In this document: positions 55,302-64,000 of the stretch, in pieces | Layout: the number at the start of each line of letters is the position of its first letter | How positions within the stretch are numbered: the stretch's first letter is position 1 | Origin: Balneola sp. | GTDB lineage: Bacteria; Bacteroidota; Rhodothermia; Balneolales; Balneolaceae | Length of the DNA: 64,000 nucleotides | Direction of reading: 5' to 3' | Assembly: GCA_002696035.1 (NCBI GenBank) | Contig: NZQV01000018.1 | Span: 167,633 to 231,632 of the forward strand | Made by a program: the position numbers and the translations under genes | The notes under the pieces: model-generated | The model's input: the letters and a program-made list of their open reading frames with translations, nothing else | The model's database searches: none | Told to the model about the DNA's origin: nothing

Positions 55302-55338
55302 AAAAAAAAGCCCCGTTCAACTTAATGAACGGGGCTTT
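55302..55338 (-). terminator. Rho-independent terminator of the rplL-rpoB-rpoC transcript
   Basis: On the minus strand, stem AAAGCCCCGTTCA (55338-55326) and TGAACGGGGCTTT (55319-55307), followed by a run of T down to 55302. It lies about 44 bases past the rpoC stop. Confidence 0.9.
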
Positions 55339-55381
55339 CAATTTGTTTAACTAAGCTGCTTCGGTCATCGAAGCCGGAGTC

Positions 55382-58300
55382 TTAGTCTTCAGCTTCTGCC
55401 GTTTCGCTTTCGCCGTTTCCGCTACCGCCAAGTTCTTCAAATACCTTGGCAATATCTTCGTCTCCTTCTTCCATATCGGCTTTGGATCCAACCACGATGT
55501 CGTCGTAGTCTCGGAGTCCTGTACCAGCCGGTACTTTGTGCCCCACAACCACGTTCTCTTTGAGTCCGCGGAGGAAGTCTTTCTTAGCTTCGATAGAAGC
55601 CTGAGTAAGTACCTTCGTTGTTTCCTGGAAGGAAGCAGCTGACAACCAGCTATCGGTTGAAAGAGCAGCTCGTGTAATACCCAACAGAATTGGCTTAGAA
55701 ATAGCCGGTTCTGCTTCACGGGTTTCGAGCTCTTCTTTACCGTCTTTGATCAATTGATTGTTCTGATCGCGTACTTCACGTCGATCAAGGATGGTTCCTC
55801 TCTTCAGTTCAGAGCCACCAGCGTTTGTTACAACAAACTTACCGATCAATTCATCGTTGCGGTCGTTCACTTCGAAACGGTCAACTTTATCACCTTCGAG
55901 GAACATAGTGTCGCCCGGATCGGTGATCTCTACTTTCTGCATCATGGTGCGAACAATAGTCTCAATGTGCTTGTCATTGATCTTCACACCCTGTAGTCGG
56001 TAAACCTCCTGAATTTCATTCACGAGATAAGACTGTACAGCATAAGGACCGAGAATATTCAAGATATCCTGAGCCGGTATAGTACCGTCAGAAAGTGGCT
56101 GACCTGCTTTCACATAATCGTTGGCCTGAACCAGGATATGCTTACTGAGCGAGATCAGATATTTCTTCTCATCCGTACCGTCTTTCGACTTCACAAATAC
56201 TTCCTGAGAACCACGCTTACGTCCACCCATCTCAACGATACCGTCAATTTCAGTAACAACGGCAGGTTCGCTTGGGGAACGGGCTTCAAACAGTTCAGTA
56301 ATACGCGGCAGACCAGCGGTGATATCCTTAGACTTGGATGCCACACGTGGAATCTTCGCGATAACCTGACCCGCTTCTACTTTTTCACCGTCTTCAACAA
56401 CAATATGTGTCTCGACGGGAAGTGTAGTTTCTCGGATTCGGTCTTTTGTTCCTTTGATCATGATGGTAGGAACCAACGTACGATCTTTGGAATCAGTAAT
56501 TACTTTTTCACGGTGACCTGTTTGAGCATCGGTATCGTCTGATGAGGTAACTCCATCGATGATATCTTTGTACTCAATGGTACCGTCAATTTCAGAGAAG
56601 ATAAGTGCGTTATATGGATCCCACTTACAGAGCACTGCTCCTTTAGGAACCACATCACCTTCTTCAACCAGCATTTCAGAACCGTAAGGAACATTATAGG
56701 TAATGAGGTTGGTACCTTCGTCGTCCACGATCTTGATCTCACCGGCACGCGATAGAACAACATTGTGTTCTTCTTCGCCGTCGTTGTAAACCACAACGCG
56801 AACGTTTTCGAATTCAACCTTACCTTCAAATTTTGTCTTGTGCTGAGATTCAGCCTCAAGTCGAGATGCTGTACCTCCAACGTGGAACGTTCGAAGTGTA
56901 AGCTGTGTACCGGGCTCACCAATAGACTGAGCAGCAATAACACCTACAGCTTCCCCTTTCTCAACCATGGTTCCGCGGGCAAGATCTCTTCCGTAACATT
57001 TCGCACACACTCCGCGAGGAGTTTCGCACGTCAGTACTGAACGAATTTCTACTTCTTCAATAGAAGTTTCAGCGATCTTGCTGGCAATGGATTCATCGAT
57101 GGTCTGGTTCGCTTCACAGATCAATTCATCCGAAATCGGATCATAGATCTCATGTAGTGAAACTCGTCCCAGGATACGATCTTCGAGGCTTTCAATGACG
57201 TCTTCATTGTCTTTAAGCGCAGTCATCTTAATTCCACGCAAAGTACCACAATCAGTCTCATTAATGATCACATCCTGTGATACATCAACCAGGCGACGGG
57301 TTAAGTAACCAGCATCGGCAGTTTTAAGGGCGGTATCGGCAAGACCTTTACGCGCACCGTGAGTAGAGATAAAGTATTCAAGAACGGTCAATCCCTCTTT
57401 GAAAGAAGACAGGATCGGGTTCTCAATAACTTCATTCCCCTGCTGCATAGAACTTTTCTGAGGCTTAGCCATCAGTCCACGCATACCACCGAGCTGTCGG
57501 ATCTGCTCTTTAGAACCACGAGCTCCGGAATCGGCCATCATATATACCGGATTGAAGCCGTTTCTATCGTTTGCAAGTGCCTGAAACAGTGTTTCAGAAA
57601 CCCGGTTGGTTGTGGATGTCCACTTATCAATTACTTGGTTATAACGCTCATTATCGGTAATGAAACCCATCTCATAACGACCCTGGACATCAGTAACTTC
57701 ATCCTTGGCCTTGTTGATGAGTTCTCCTTTCGCATCTGGAATGATGATATCATCCAGGCTGAAAGATAAACCACCGATCGTGGCTTCTTCATAACCTAAT
57801 TTCTTCATGTCATCGAGGAAAGCTGATGTTTTTGCTGTTCCTACAATATCATGGATTTCACCAATCAGATTTCTCAGCTCTTTTTTACCAAGAGTCTTGT
57901 TGATGAATGGAATTTCTCCCGGTACGATCCTATTGAAAAGCACTCGACCGGTTGATGTTTTAATTACTTCGTAAGTTTTCTCTCCTTCCTCGTTTACTAC
58001 AGGAATTCGAACATTGATCTTAGCGTGGGTATCTAATTTACCCTGATCAAATGCGACCAATACCTCAGCTGGAGACGAGAAGTTCTTGCCTTCGCCTAAG
58101 CGGCCGTCATCTGGCTTGGTTAGATAATACAGACCCAAGATCATATCCTGAGATGGAACCGCGATCGGCCCACCGTTTGCAGGAGCTAAAATGTTGTGTG
58201 AACCTAACATCAATACCGATGCTTCAAGAACGGCATCGTGGCTCAATGGAAGGTGAACGGCCATCTGGTCACCGTCAAAGTCAGCATTAAAGGCTGTACA

Positions 58301-59698
58301 TGCGAGTGGGTGTAAGCGGATGGCTTTGTCTTCAATAAGTACCGGCTGGAATGCCTGAATACCCAACCTGTGCAATGTTGGAGCACGGTTAAGAAGTACA
58401 GGGTGTCCGTCAATTACATTTTCGAGCACTTCCCATACCACGGCATCACGTCGGTCAACTACTTTCTTAGCGCTCTTCACCGTTTTCACATATCCACGCT
58501 CAATAAGTCGTCGGATAATGAATGGTTTGTAAAGCTCAACCGCCATTTCTTTTGGCAGACCACATTCGTGCATTTTCAGCTCGGGTCCTACCACAATAAC
58601 AGAACGGCCGGAATAGTCAACACGCTTACCAAGAAGGTTTTGACGGAAACGGCCACTCTTTCCTTTCAGCATATCTGAAAGTGATTTAAGCGGTCGGTTA
58701 TTATTTCGTACGGCGTTCGATTTTCTTGAGTTATCGTAGAGTGAATCCACAGCTTCCTGCAACATGCGTTTCTCATTTCGGAGAATCACATCAGGAGCTT
58801 TGATATCGATCAATCTTTTCAGACGATTATTACGGATGATCACTCGACGATAAAGATCGTTCAGATCAGATGTTGCAAAACGGCCACCTTCCAAAGGCAC
58901 TAACGGGCGTAATTCTGGTGGAATCACTGGAATTACACTTTGTACCATCCACTCGGGACGGTTTTCAGTGTGCTTGTTAGCTGCACGGAAGGATTCAATA
59001 ACCTGAAGTCGTTTCAGCTTTTTCTTCTTACGCATTTGTGAAGTTTCGTGCTTCACCTCATAACGTAGATTGTAAGCCAGGTCATCAAGATCAAGATCTG
59101 CGAGAAGGGCTTGAAGTGCATCAGCTCCTTCTTTTACGATGAATTTGTCATCATCGTCGTCATCAAGTTCTTGATTGTCTTCAGGCAGTTGTTCTAAAAT
59201 ATCCCATTTCTCTTCCTCTGAGATCATATCACCCTGAGCATAACCCAAGTCACGGGCCACACCGGGATTGATCACTACGAAAGTCTCGTAATAAACGATC
59301 TTATCTAGGTTCTTGGAACTCGTTCCAATCAGATAAGCGATCTTGTTAGGAAGAGATTTGAAATACCAGATATGGCATACAGGAACGGTAAGGGTAATAT
59401 GTCCCATTCGTTCTCGGCGTACGGCTTTCCGGGTAACTTCTACACCGCAACGGTCGCAGATAATTCCCTTGTAGCGAATACGCTTGTATTTTCCACAATG
59501 GCATTCATAATCCTTCACCGGACCAAAGATCTTTTCACAGAAAAGACCGTCCATTTCCGGCTTAAAGGTTCGGTAATTTATTGTTTCGGGAGTCAAGACT
59601 TCGCCGTGAGAACGAGATAAAATCGTTTCCGCGGAAGCAAGGGATACTCCGATGCTGTCGAAATCTTTGGTGACTGTTAATGTCTTAGTTACTGGCAA
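55382..59698 (-). CDS. rpoC: DNA-directed RNA polymerase subunit beta'
   Basis: The largest catalytic subunit of RNA polymerase, 1438 residues. The N-terminal zinc site is Cys66, Cys68, Cys81 and Cys84 (ECHCGKY, CDRCGVE). The active-site loop [15 protein letters not shown] (near 471) chelates the catalytic magnesium. The second zinc site is [13 protein letters not shown] near 890, and [20 protein letters not shown] is the trigger-loop region. The start appears to be TTG at 59698, preceded at suitable distance by GGAGG; no ATG occurs before residue 50. It lies 30 bases after rpoB and ends in an acidic tail ([15 protein letters not shown]). Confidence 0.98.
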   Translation of the reverse strand: MPVTKTLTVTKDFDSIGVSLASAETILSRSHGEVLTPETINYRTFKPEMDGLFCEKIFGPVKDYECHCGKYKRIRYKGIICDRCGVEVTRKAVRRERMGHITLTVPVCHIWYFKSLPNKIAYLIGTSSKNLDKIVYYETFVVINPGVARDLGYAQGDMISEEEKWDILEQLPEDNQELDDDDDDKFIVKEGADALQALLADLDLDDLAYNLRYEVKHETSQMRKKKKLKRLQVIESFRAANKHTENRPEWMVQSVIPVIPPELRPLVPLEGGRFATSDLNDLYRRVIIRNNRLKRLIDIKAPDVILRNEKRMLQEAVDSLYDNSRKSNAVRNNNRPLKSLSDMLKGKSGRFRQNLLGKRVDYSGRSVIVVGPELKMHECGLPKEMAVELYKPFIIRRLIERGYVKTVKSAKKVVDRRDAVVWEVLENVIDGHPVLLNRAPTLHRLGIQAFQPVLIEDKAIRLHPLACTAFNADFDGDQMAVHLPLSHDAVLEASVLMLGSHNILAPANGGPIAVPSQDMILGLYYLTKPDDGRLGEGKNFSSPAEVLVAFDQGKLDTHAKINVRIPVVNEEGEKTYEVIKTSTGRVLFNRIVPGEIPFINKTLGKKELRNLIGEIHDIVGTAKTSAFLDDMKKLGYEEATIGGLSFSLDDIIIPDAKGELINKAKDEVTDVQGRYEMGFITDNERYNQVIDKWTSTTNRVSETLFQALANDRNGFNPVYMMADSGARGSKEQIRQLGGMRGLMAKPQKSSMQQGNEVIENPILSSFKEGLTVLEYFISTHGARKGLADTALKTADAGYLTRRLVDVSQDVIINETDCGTLRGIKMTALKDNEDVIESLEDRILGRVSLHEIYDPISDELICEANQTIDESIASKIAETSIEEVEIRSVLTCETPRGVCAKCYGRDLARGTMVEKGEAVGVIAAQSIGEPGTQLTLRTFHVGGTASRLEAESQHKTKFEGKVEFENVRVVVYNDGEEEHNVVLSRAGEIKIVDDEGTNLITYNVPYGSEMLVEEGDVVPKGAVLCKWDPYNALIFSEIDGTIEYKDIIDGVTSSDDTDAQTGHREKVITDSKDRTLVPTIMIKGTKDRIRETTLPVETHIVVEDGEKVEAGQVIAKIPRVASKSKDITAGLPRITELFEARSPSEPAVVTEIDGIVEMGGRKRGSQEVFVKSKDGTDEKKYLISLSKHILVQANDYVKAGQPLSDGTIPAQDILNILGPYAVQSYLVNEIQEVYRLQGVKINDKHIETIVRTMMQKVEITDPGDTMFLEGDKVDRFEVNDRNDELIGKFVVTNAGGSELKRGTILDRREVRDQNNQLIKDGKEELETREAEPAISKPILLGITRAALSTDSWLSAASFQETTKVLTQASIEAKKDFLRGLKENVVVGHKVPAGTGLRDYDDIVVGSKADMEEGDEDIAKVFEELGGSGNGESETAEAED

Positions 59699-59728
59699 GG
59701 ATGTTCCTCCAAATTATTAACAGTGAAA

Positions 59729-62700
59729 TTATTCAATATGCATTTCAAGGCCGAGCCCCATCAACTCACGGAGCAGCACTTTAAATGATTCGGGCACGTC
59801 ACCATCAGGCAGGTTCTCACCTTTAACAATGGCTTCATATACTTTTGATCGCCCTTTTACGTCATCACTTTTTACAGTGAGCATTTCTTTGAGGATGCTG
59901 GATGCACCATAAGCGTACAGTGCCCAAACCTCCATCTCACCAAGTCGCTGGCCACCAAACTGAGCTTTACCGCCCAATGGCTGCTGCGTGATCAATGAAT
60001 ATGGACCAATAGATCGGGCATGCATCTTATCCTGAATCAAGTGATTCAGTTTAAGCATGTAGATATAACCTACGGTTGTTTTCTGTGCAAATGGATCTCC
60101 GGAACGACCGTCGTACAACTGTACACGTCCATCTTCCGGGAGTCCGGCATCTCTAAGTTTCTCTCTAACTTCATCCATAGAAGCACCGTCGAAAATCGGG
60201 GATGCAAAAGTTACACCCATTTTCTTAGCGGCCCATCCAAGAATGGTTTCGTAAATCTGACCAAGGTTCATACGAGAAGGTACACCCAACGGGTTTAGAC
60301 AAATGTCTACCGGGGTTCCATCCTCCATGAACGGCATGTCTTCTACTGGTACGATCTTGGCAACAACACCTTTGTTACCGTGACGACCGGCCATCTTATC
60401 ACCCACTTTAAGCTTACGCTTTTTAGCCACATAAACTTTGGCTTTCTGGATGATTCCTGGAGGAAGCTCATCTCCTACCTGGATAGCAAATTTACGACGC
60501 TTGGCTTCGGTATCAATTTCACGACGAAGCTCGCGGTAGTTGGCAAACAACCTTCTAACTTTCTTGACAAGCTCACCATCGGTGGCCCAGTCAATATTTT
60601 CGTTGATGTTTACCGGATCTAATTCTTCAAAAACAGATTTCTTGTATTTTTCGCCTTTCGGGATCAACTCTACATTACTGTAGTTGAGTACGCCAGGAGA
60701 GGTCTTGTCGCGGAGCAGAGAATACATTTTATCCGCCCACTGCTGATTCAATTCAGCAACTTTTTGCGAATGTCGTTCTTCTTCCTGCTCAACACGTTTT
60801 TTCTCTTCTTTACGAGAAACCAGCTCATCGCGTTTACGGCTGAATAGCTTGGTATCAATTACAGTTCCTTCAACGCTTGGCGGTACTTTCAGGGATGCGT
60901 CTTTTACATCACCTGCTTTATCACCGAAAATGGCACGTAGTAATTTTTCTTCTGGTGTAGGATCGGTTTCTCCTTTTGGAGTGATCTTACCAACTAAAAT
61001 ATCACCATGTTCAATCTTGGCGCCGATACGGATAATTCCACGTTCGTCAAGGTCAGCTGTTGCTTCTTCACTTACGTTAGGAATTTCACGAGTCAGTTCT
61101 TCTTCACCACGCTTTGTGTCTCGAACTTGTTGTTCAAATTCAGTTACGTGAATTGAAGTATAAATATCTTCCTGAACAATGCGCTCACTAACTACAATGG
61201 CATCCTCAAAGTTATAACCACGCCAGGGCATGAACGCCACAAGCAGGTTACGACCAAGAGCTAGCTCCCCTTTATCAGTTGAGCAACCATCGGCCAGTGC
61301 CTGACCTTCCTTCACTTTATCACCGATCTTAACAACAGGACGCTGATTAATCGTCGTATCCTGGTTGGTTCGGATGAATTTATTGAGGTCATAGCTTTTA
61401 ATTCCACCATCGAAGTAACAATTTTGTTCTTCTTCGCTGCGGTTATATTTCACTCTGATCTCTGTAGCACTTACATATACTACCTCACCATCACCTTCTG
61501 CAGTAATAATAGCACGGGAATCACGAGCTGCACGTTGCTCCAATCCAGTTCCCACTACAGGAGCTTCGGGACGTAAGAGCGGCACAGCCTGACGCTGCAT
61601 GTTCGAACCCATCAAGGCACGGTTAGCATCATCATGTTCAATAAATGGAATTAACGCAGCTGCCAACGATGTGATCTGGTTGGTAGCAACATCCATGTAT
61701 TCAATTTCATCAGGCTTAACACGTAAATAGTTACCTTCGCGTGTTCTTGAGAAAATTGCATCGCTTTCAAACTGCCCTTCGTCACTGATCTCAGCGTTAG
61801 CCTGAGCAATTACAGTTTCATCTTCCTGTTCTGCAGCTAAGTATTCAACATCCTTGGTTACCTTACCTTCTTTTACTTTTCGGTAAGGTGTTTCAATAAA
61901 TCCAAAGTCATTCACTTTAGCATGAACACAAAGAGATGATATCAGTCCAATGTTAGGACCTTCAGGAGTTTCAATGGGGCAAAGACGTCCGTAGTGAGTG
62001 TAGTGAACATCACGAACCTCAAAACCGGCTCGCTCTCGAGTCAAACCACCAGGTCCCAAAGCAGACATACGACGCTTGTGCGTCAATTCAGCAATAGGGT
62101 TGGTTTGATCCATAAACTGTGAAAGCTGATTGGTACCAAAGAAAGTGTTGATCACACTTGAGATGGTACGGGCGTTCACAAGATCCTGGGGAGTCAGCTG
62201 CTCAGCATCACGAGAATTCATACGCTCGCGAATGGTTCTGGCCATACGTGCCAATCCAATTGCAAATTGTTGTCCCAGTTGCTCACCAACTGTTCTTACA
62301 CGTCGGTTACTCAAGTGATCAATATCATCTACTTGAGATTTCATATTCTTAAGTCGGATCACTTCTCTAATGATCGCAACAATGTCTTCCTTAGTCAGAT
62401 ACTGCAGTGTATTTTCCTGATCAAGCTTCAGACGTTTGTTCAATCGGTAGCGACCAACTTCACCCAAATCATATTTTTTATCACTAAAGAAAAGTCGCTC
62501 AAGAATTGAACGAGCTGTTTCCGGGTCGGGCATTTCGCCAGAACGGATCTGCTGATAAATTTCTCCAAGAGCAGATGATTCGTCATAAGTTGGATCCTTA
62601 CGAAGTGTGTTCATCATTACAGAACGCTCAGACTCTTCAGCTGAGATCTTCTGCACAAGAACTTTCTTAACGTCCGCTTCTTTGAGCGATCCGTAATCAT

Positions 62701-63556
62701 CTTCTGTTAATTCATGGTCACGTTCAAAAACGATTTCGCGGTTCAGAGCTTCGGTAACTTCACCGGTCTCATCATCAACCACTTCTTCCATGCTTTCAAC
62801 TACAATATTCTCAGCAAGTCTTTTCCCTGCAATATTTTTATTGTAGTCTGCTTTTGAACCAAATTTAACTTCTTCTGAAAGTTCAAAAAGGCCAAGGAGC
62901 TCAATATCAGAAGAATAGCCAAGAGCTCGCAGCAATGTAGTTGCGGGAACTTTTTTCTTTCTATCGATATAAGCCCAAAGCACGTCACGGATATCGGTAG
63001 TAAATTCGATCCATGATCCTTTAAAAGGAATAACACGGGCTGAATAAAGTTGTGTACCGTTGGGGTGAACATTTTGTCCGAAAAACACACCTGGTGAACG
63101 GTGAAGCTGACTAACAATAACTCGCTCAGCTCCATTTACAATAAAAGTTCCACGATTGGTCATCCAGGGAAGATCTCCGAGGAAAACTTCTTGTTCAATA
63201 GTTTCACTGGCTTCATCACTTTCGTCAACTGAAGAAAGTCTTAACTTAGCTTTTAGCGGAACTGAATAAGTTAAACCACGATCCTGACATTCAGATTCAG
63301 TATATCGAGGCACATCCACATTAAAATAAAGAAACTCAAGGATGTGTGTTTCGCGACTGTCTTGAATTGGAAAATTTTCATTAAAAATTCGTTGCAGCCC
63401 TTGATTTTTACGCTCGTTGGGAGCAATATCAAGCTGTACGAAATTTTCAAATGACTCTAATTGAATATCCAGAAAATCAGGATAGTCAAGAACGTGCTTG
63501 GTTTTACCAAACGACAGGCGGTTCGTGTTCGGAATAGTTTGCATCTTCTTGCTCAA
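59729..63556 (-). CDS. rpoB: DNA-directed RNA polymerase subunit beta
   Basis: Catalytic beta subunit, 1275 residues. The rifampicin pocket is NQLSQFMDQTNPIAELTHKR followed by RMSALGPGGLTRERAGFE; the key Q, D, H, R, S and L residues match the rifampicin-sensitive form. GRLCPIETPEGPNIGLISSL, MPWRGYNFEDAIVVSERIVQ, KMAGRHGNKGVVAKI and GGKAQFGGQRLGEMEVWALY are the universal beta motifs. The start is probably TTG at 63556, with AGGAGAGG about 7 bases upstream; the ATG at 63544 is too far from it. It is co-transcribed with rpoC and preceded by rplL. Confidence 0.98.
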   Translation of the reverse strand: MSKKMQTIPNTNRLSFGKTKHVLDYPDFLDIQLESFENFVQLDIAPNERKNQGLQRIFNENFPIQDSRETHILEFLYFNVDVPRYTESECQDRGLTYSVPLKAKLRLSSVDESDEASETIEQEVFLGDLPWMTNRGTFIVNGAERVIVSQLHRSPGVFFGQNVHPNGTQLYSARVIPFKGSWIEFTTDIRDVLWAYIDRKKKVPATTLLRALGYSSDIELLGLFELSEEVKFGSKADYNKNIAGKRLAENIVVESMEEVVDDETGEVTEALNREIVFERDHELTEDDYGSLKEADVKKVLVQKISAEESERSVMMNTLRKDPTYDESSALGEIYQQIRSGEMPDPETARSILERLFFSDKKYDLGEVGRYRLNKRLKLDQENTLQYLTKEDIVAIIREVIRLKNMKSQVDDIDHLSNRRVRTVGEQLGQQFAIGLARMARTIRERMNSRDAEQLTPQDLVNARTISSVINTFFGTNQLSQFMDQTNPIAELTHKRRMSALGPGGLTRERAGFEVRDVHYTHYGRLCPIETPEGPNIGLISSLCVHAKVNDFGFIETPYRKVKEGKVTKDVEYLAAEQEDETVIAQANAEISDEGQFESDAIFSRTREGNYLRVKPDEIEYMDVATNQITSLAAALIPFIEHDDANRALMGSNMQRQAVPLLRPEAPVVGTGLEQRAARDSRAIITAEGDGEVVYVSATEIRVKYNRSEEEQNCYFDGGIKSYDLNKFIRTNQDTTINQRPVVKIGDKVKEGQALADGCSTDKGELALGRNLLVAFMPWRGYNFEDAIVVSERIVQEDIYTSIHVTEFEQQVRDTKRGEEELTREIPNVSEEATADLDERGIIRIGAKIEHGDILVGKITPKGETDPTPEEKLLRAIFGDKAGDVKDASLKVPPSVEGTVIDTKLFSRKRDELVSRKEEKKRVEQEEERHSQKVAELNQQWADKMYSLLRDKTSPGVLNYSNVELIPKGEKYKKSVFEELDPVNINENIDWATDGELVKKVRRLFANYRELRREIDTEAKRRKFAIQVGDELPPGIIQKAKVYVAKKRKLKVGDKMAGRHGNKGVVAKIVPVEDMPFMEDGTPVDICLNPLGVPSRMNLGQIYETILGWAAKKMGVTFASPIFDGASMDEVREKLRDAGLPEDGRVQLYDGRSGDPFAQKTTVGYIYMLKLNHLIQDKMHARSIGPYSLITQQPLGGKAQFGGQRLGEMEVWALYAYGASSILKEMLTVKSDDVKGRSKVYEAIVKGENLPDGDVPESFKVLLRELMGLGLEMHIE

Positions 63557-63600
63557 AAGGAACCTCTCCTCTTAGATTGAAGGTAAATGATATGGGCAAA

Positions 63601-63679
63601 CCTCATAAATATCATTTTGATAATGAGGTCAATTTCTATAAGACGCCAATAGCCAATACCGTTTTCACGGCATTGGCTA
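63601..63679 (-). promoter_or_regulatory. Two hairpins in the rplL-rpoB spacer (possible attenuator/processing site)
   Basis: Hairpin one is CGGCATTGGCTA (63668-63679) against TAGCCAATACCG (63650-63661); the odd pair is G-T when read as minus-strand RNA, so it is better paired on the transcribed strand. Hairpin two is CCTCAT (63601-63606) / ATGAGG (63623-63628) with an inner ATCA/TGAT. No T-run follows either, so partial attenuation or RNase III cleavage between rplL and rpoB, as known in E. coli, fits better than full termination. Confidence 0.5.
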
Positions 63680-63702
63680 CCAACGAAAATGTTAAGTAAA
63701 AG

Positions 63703-64000
63703 TTACTTGAGCTCTACTTCAGCTCCAGCTTCTTCAAGCTTAGACTTGATGTCTTCTGCTTCGTCTTTAGAAACAGCTTCTTTTACTGCGTTAGGAGCTC
63801 CGTCAACCAATTCTTTGGCTTCTTTCAAGCCAAGACCGGTGATTCCGCGTACTTCTTTAATAACGGCGATTTTCTTAGCACCAGCGCTTTTAAGAACTAC
63901 ATCAAACTCAGTTTGCTCTTCTCCACCACCGGCTTCTCCACCGCCAGCAGGTCCAGCTACTGCAACAGCAGCTTGAGCAGGTTTGATATCGTATTCTTCT
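63703..64000 (-). CDS. rplL: 50S ribosomal protein L7/L12, C-terminal part (runs off right edge)
   Basis: About 98 residues are visible on the minus strand, ending at TAA 63703. The Ala/Gly-rich hinge ([20 protein letters not shown]) is followed by the globular domain: [40 protein letters not shown] and [20 protein letters not shown], then VELK. This domain of the ribosomal stalk recruits translation factors. The N-terminal dimerisation region is outside the window. It is the first gene seen of the rplL-rpoB-rpoC transcript. Confidence 0.97.
   Translation of the reverse strand, partial: EEYDIKPAQAAVAVAGPAGGGEAGGGEEQTEFDVVLKSAGAKKIAVIKEVRGITGLGLKEAKELVDGAPNAVKEAVSKDEAEDIKSKLEEAGAEVELK

Noticed and set aside
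58051..59620. Several plus-strand frames opposite rpoC, some near 100 codons
   Set aside because: Shadow frames of a strongly conserved gene with no start context.
61900..62200. Rifampicin-resistance substitutions in RpoB
   Set aside because: The usual resistance positions match the sensitive form; the differing residues (N, T, A in the pocket) are normal between-phylum variation.

Overview
The window looks like chromosomal DNA from a Bacteroidota-type bacterium, most likely of the Balneolaceae (Balneola/Gracilimonas-like) group. Supporting features are TonB-dependent and carboxypeptidase-regulatory-like outer-membrane proteins, an aerotolerance (Bat) gene run, BshA (bacillithiol synthesis), DUF4293 and DUF5686 proteins, and promoters of the Bacteroidota form TTG-N20/21-TAnnTTTG. 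The genus is inferred; no 16S rRNA gene is present. TTG and GTG starts are common: rpoB and rpoC both appear to start with TTG behind good Shine-Dalgarno sequences.

Layout. 1-3.6 kb: a minus-strand iron/haem uptake operon (TonB receptor, tandem-domain HmuY lipoprotein, start of a third secreted protein). 3.6-9 kb: tRNA-Leu(GAG), a DUF5686 outer-membrane protein, tRNA-Arg(CCT), a HAD phosphatase, a GlsB/YeaQ membrane protein and an orphan FbpC-like ABC ATPase. 9.2-12.5 kb: a SPOR lipoprotein and a three-gene partner-switch module (STAS antagonist, serine kinase, GAF-GAF-PP2C phosphatase) facing an MltF-type lytic transglycosylase. 14.2-16.6 kb: two DMT/EamA transporters and a DUF4293 protein. 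16.6-30.2 kb: an exopolysaccharide/surface-glycan locus (SLBB export protein, O-antigen ligase/polymerase, Wzz-like chain-length protein, four glycosyltransferases including one beside the housekeeping genes, Wzx flippase, two asparagine-synthase-like proteins, an HTTM membrane protein). The part from about 18.4 to 29 kb is visibly more A/T-rich and its genes alternate in strand. No priming glycosyltransferase is present.

30.2-38 kb: pyrB-pyrR, sucC, a secreted GH2 beta-galactosidase and bshA. 38-42.5 kb: a YebC/PmpR protein tightly followed by batC-like, Q-rich, batD and batE genes; batA, batB and moxR are not here. 42.6-54 kb: peptidases (M20, M20D, M28), a polyphosphate-glucokinase-like ROK kinase, a VOC protein, a MarR regulator, a frameshifted DksA/TraR-type gene, an ALDH7-type dehydrogenase, a cupin between two related small membrane proteins, a DJ-1/PfpI protein and a rhodanese. 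Intergenic DNA at 45-46.6 kb is rich in palindromes and REP-like repeats. 54-64 kb: an outer-membrane barrel protein, then rpoC, rpoB and the 3' end of rplL on the minus strand.

No CRISPR array, phage or complete insertion sequence was recognised. The items most worth a second look are the glutaminase-less asparagine-synthase pair in the glycan locus, the frameshifted DksA-like gene, the adjacent perfect palindromes near 45.2 kb, the inverted repeats bracketing the MarR gene, and the tandem HmuY protein under a promoter that overlaps a palindrome.
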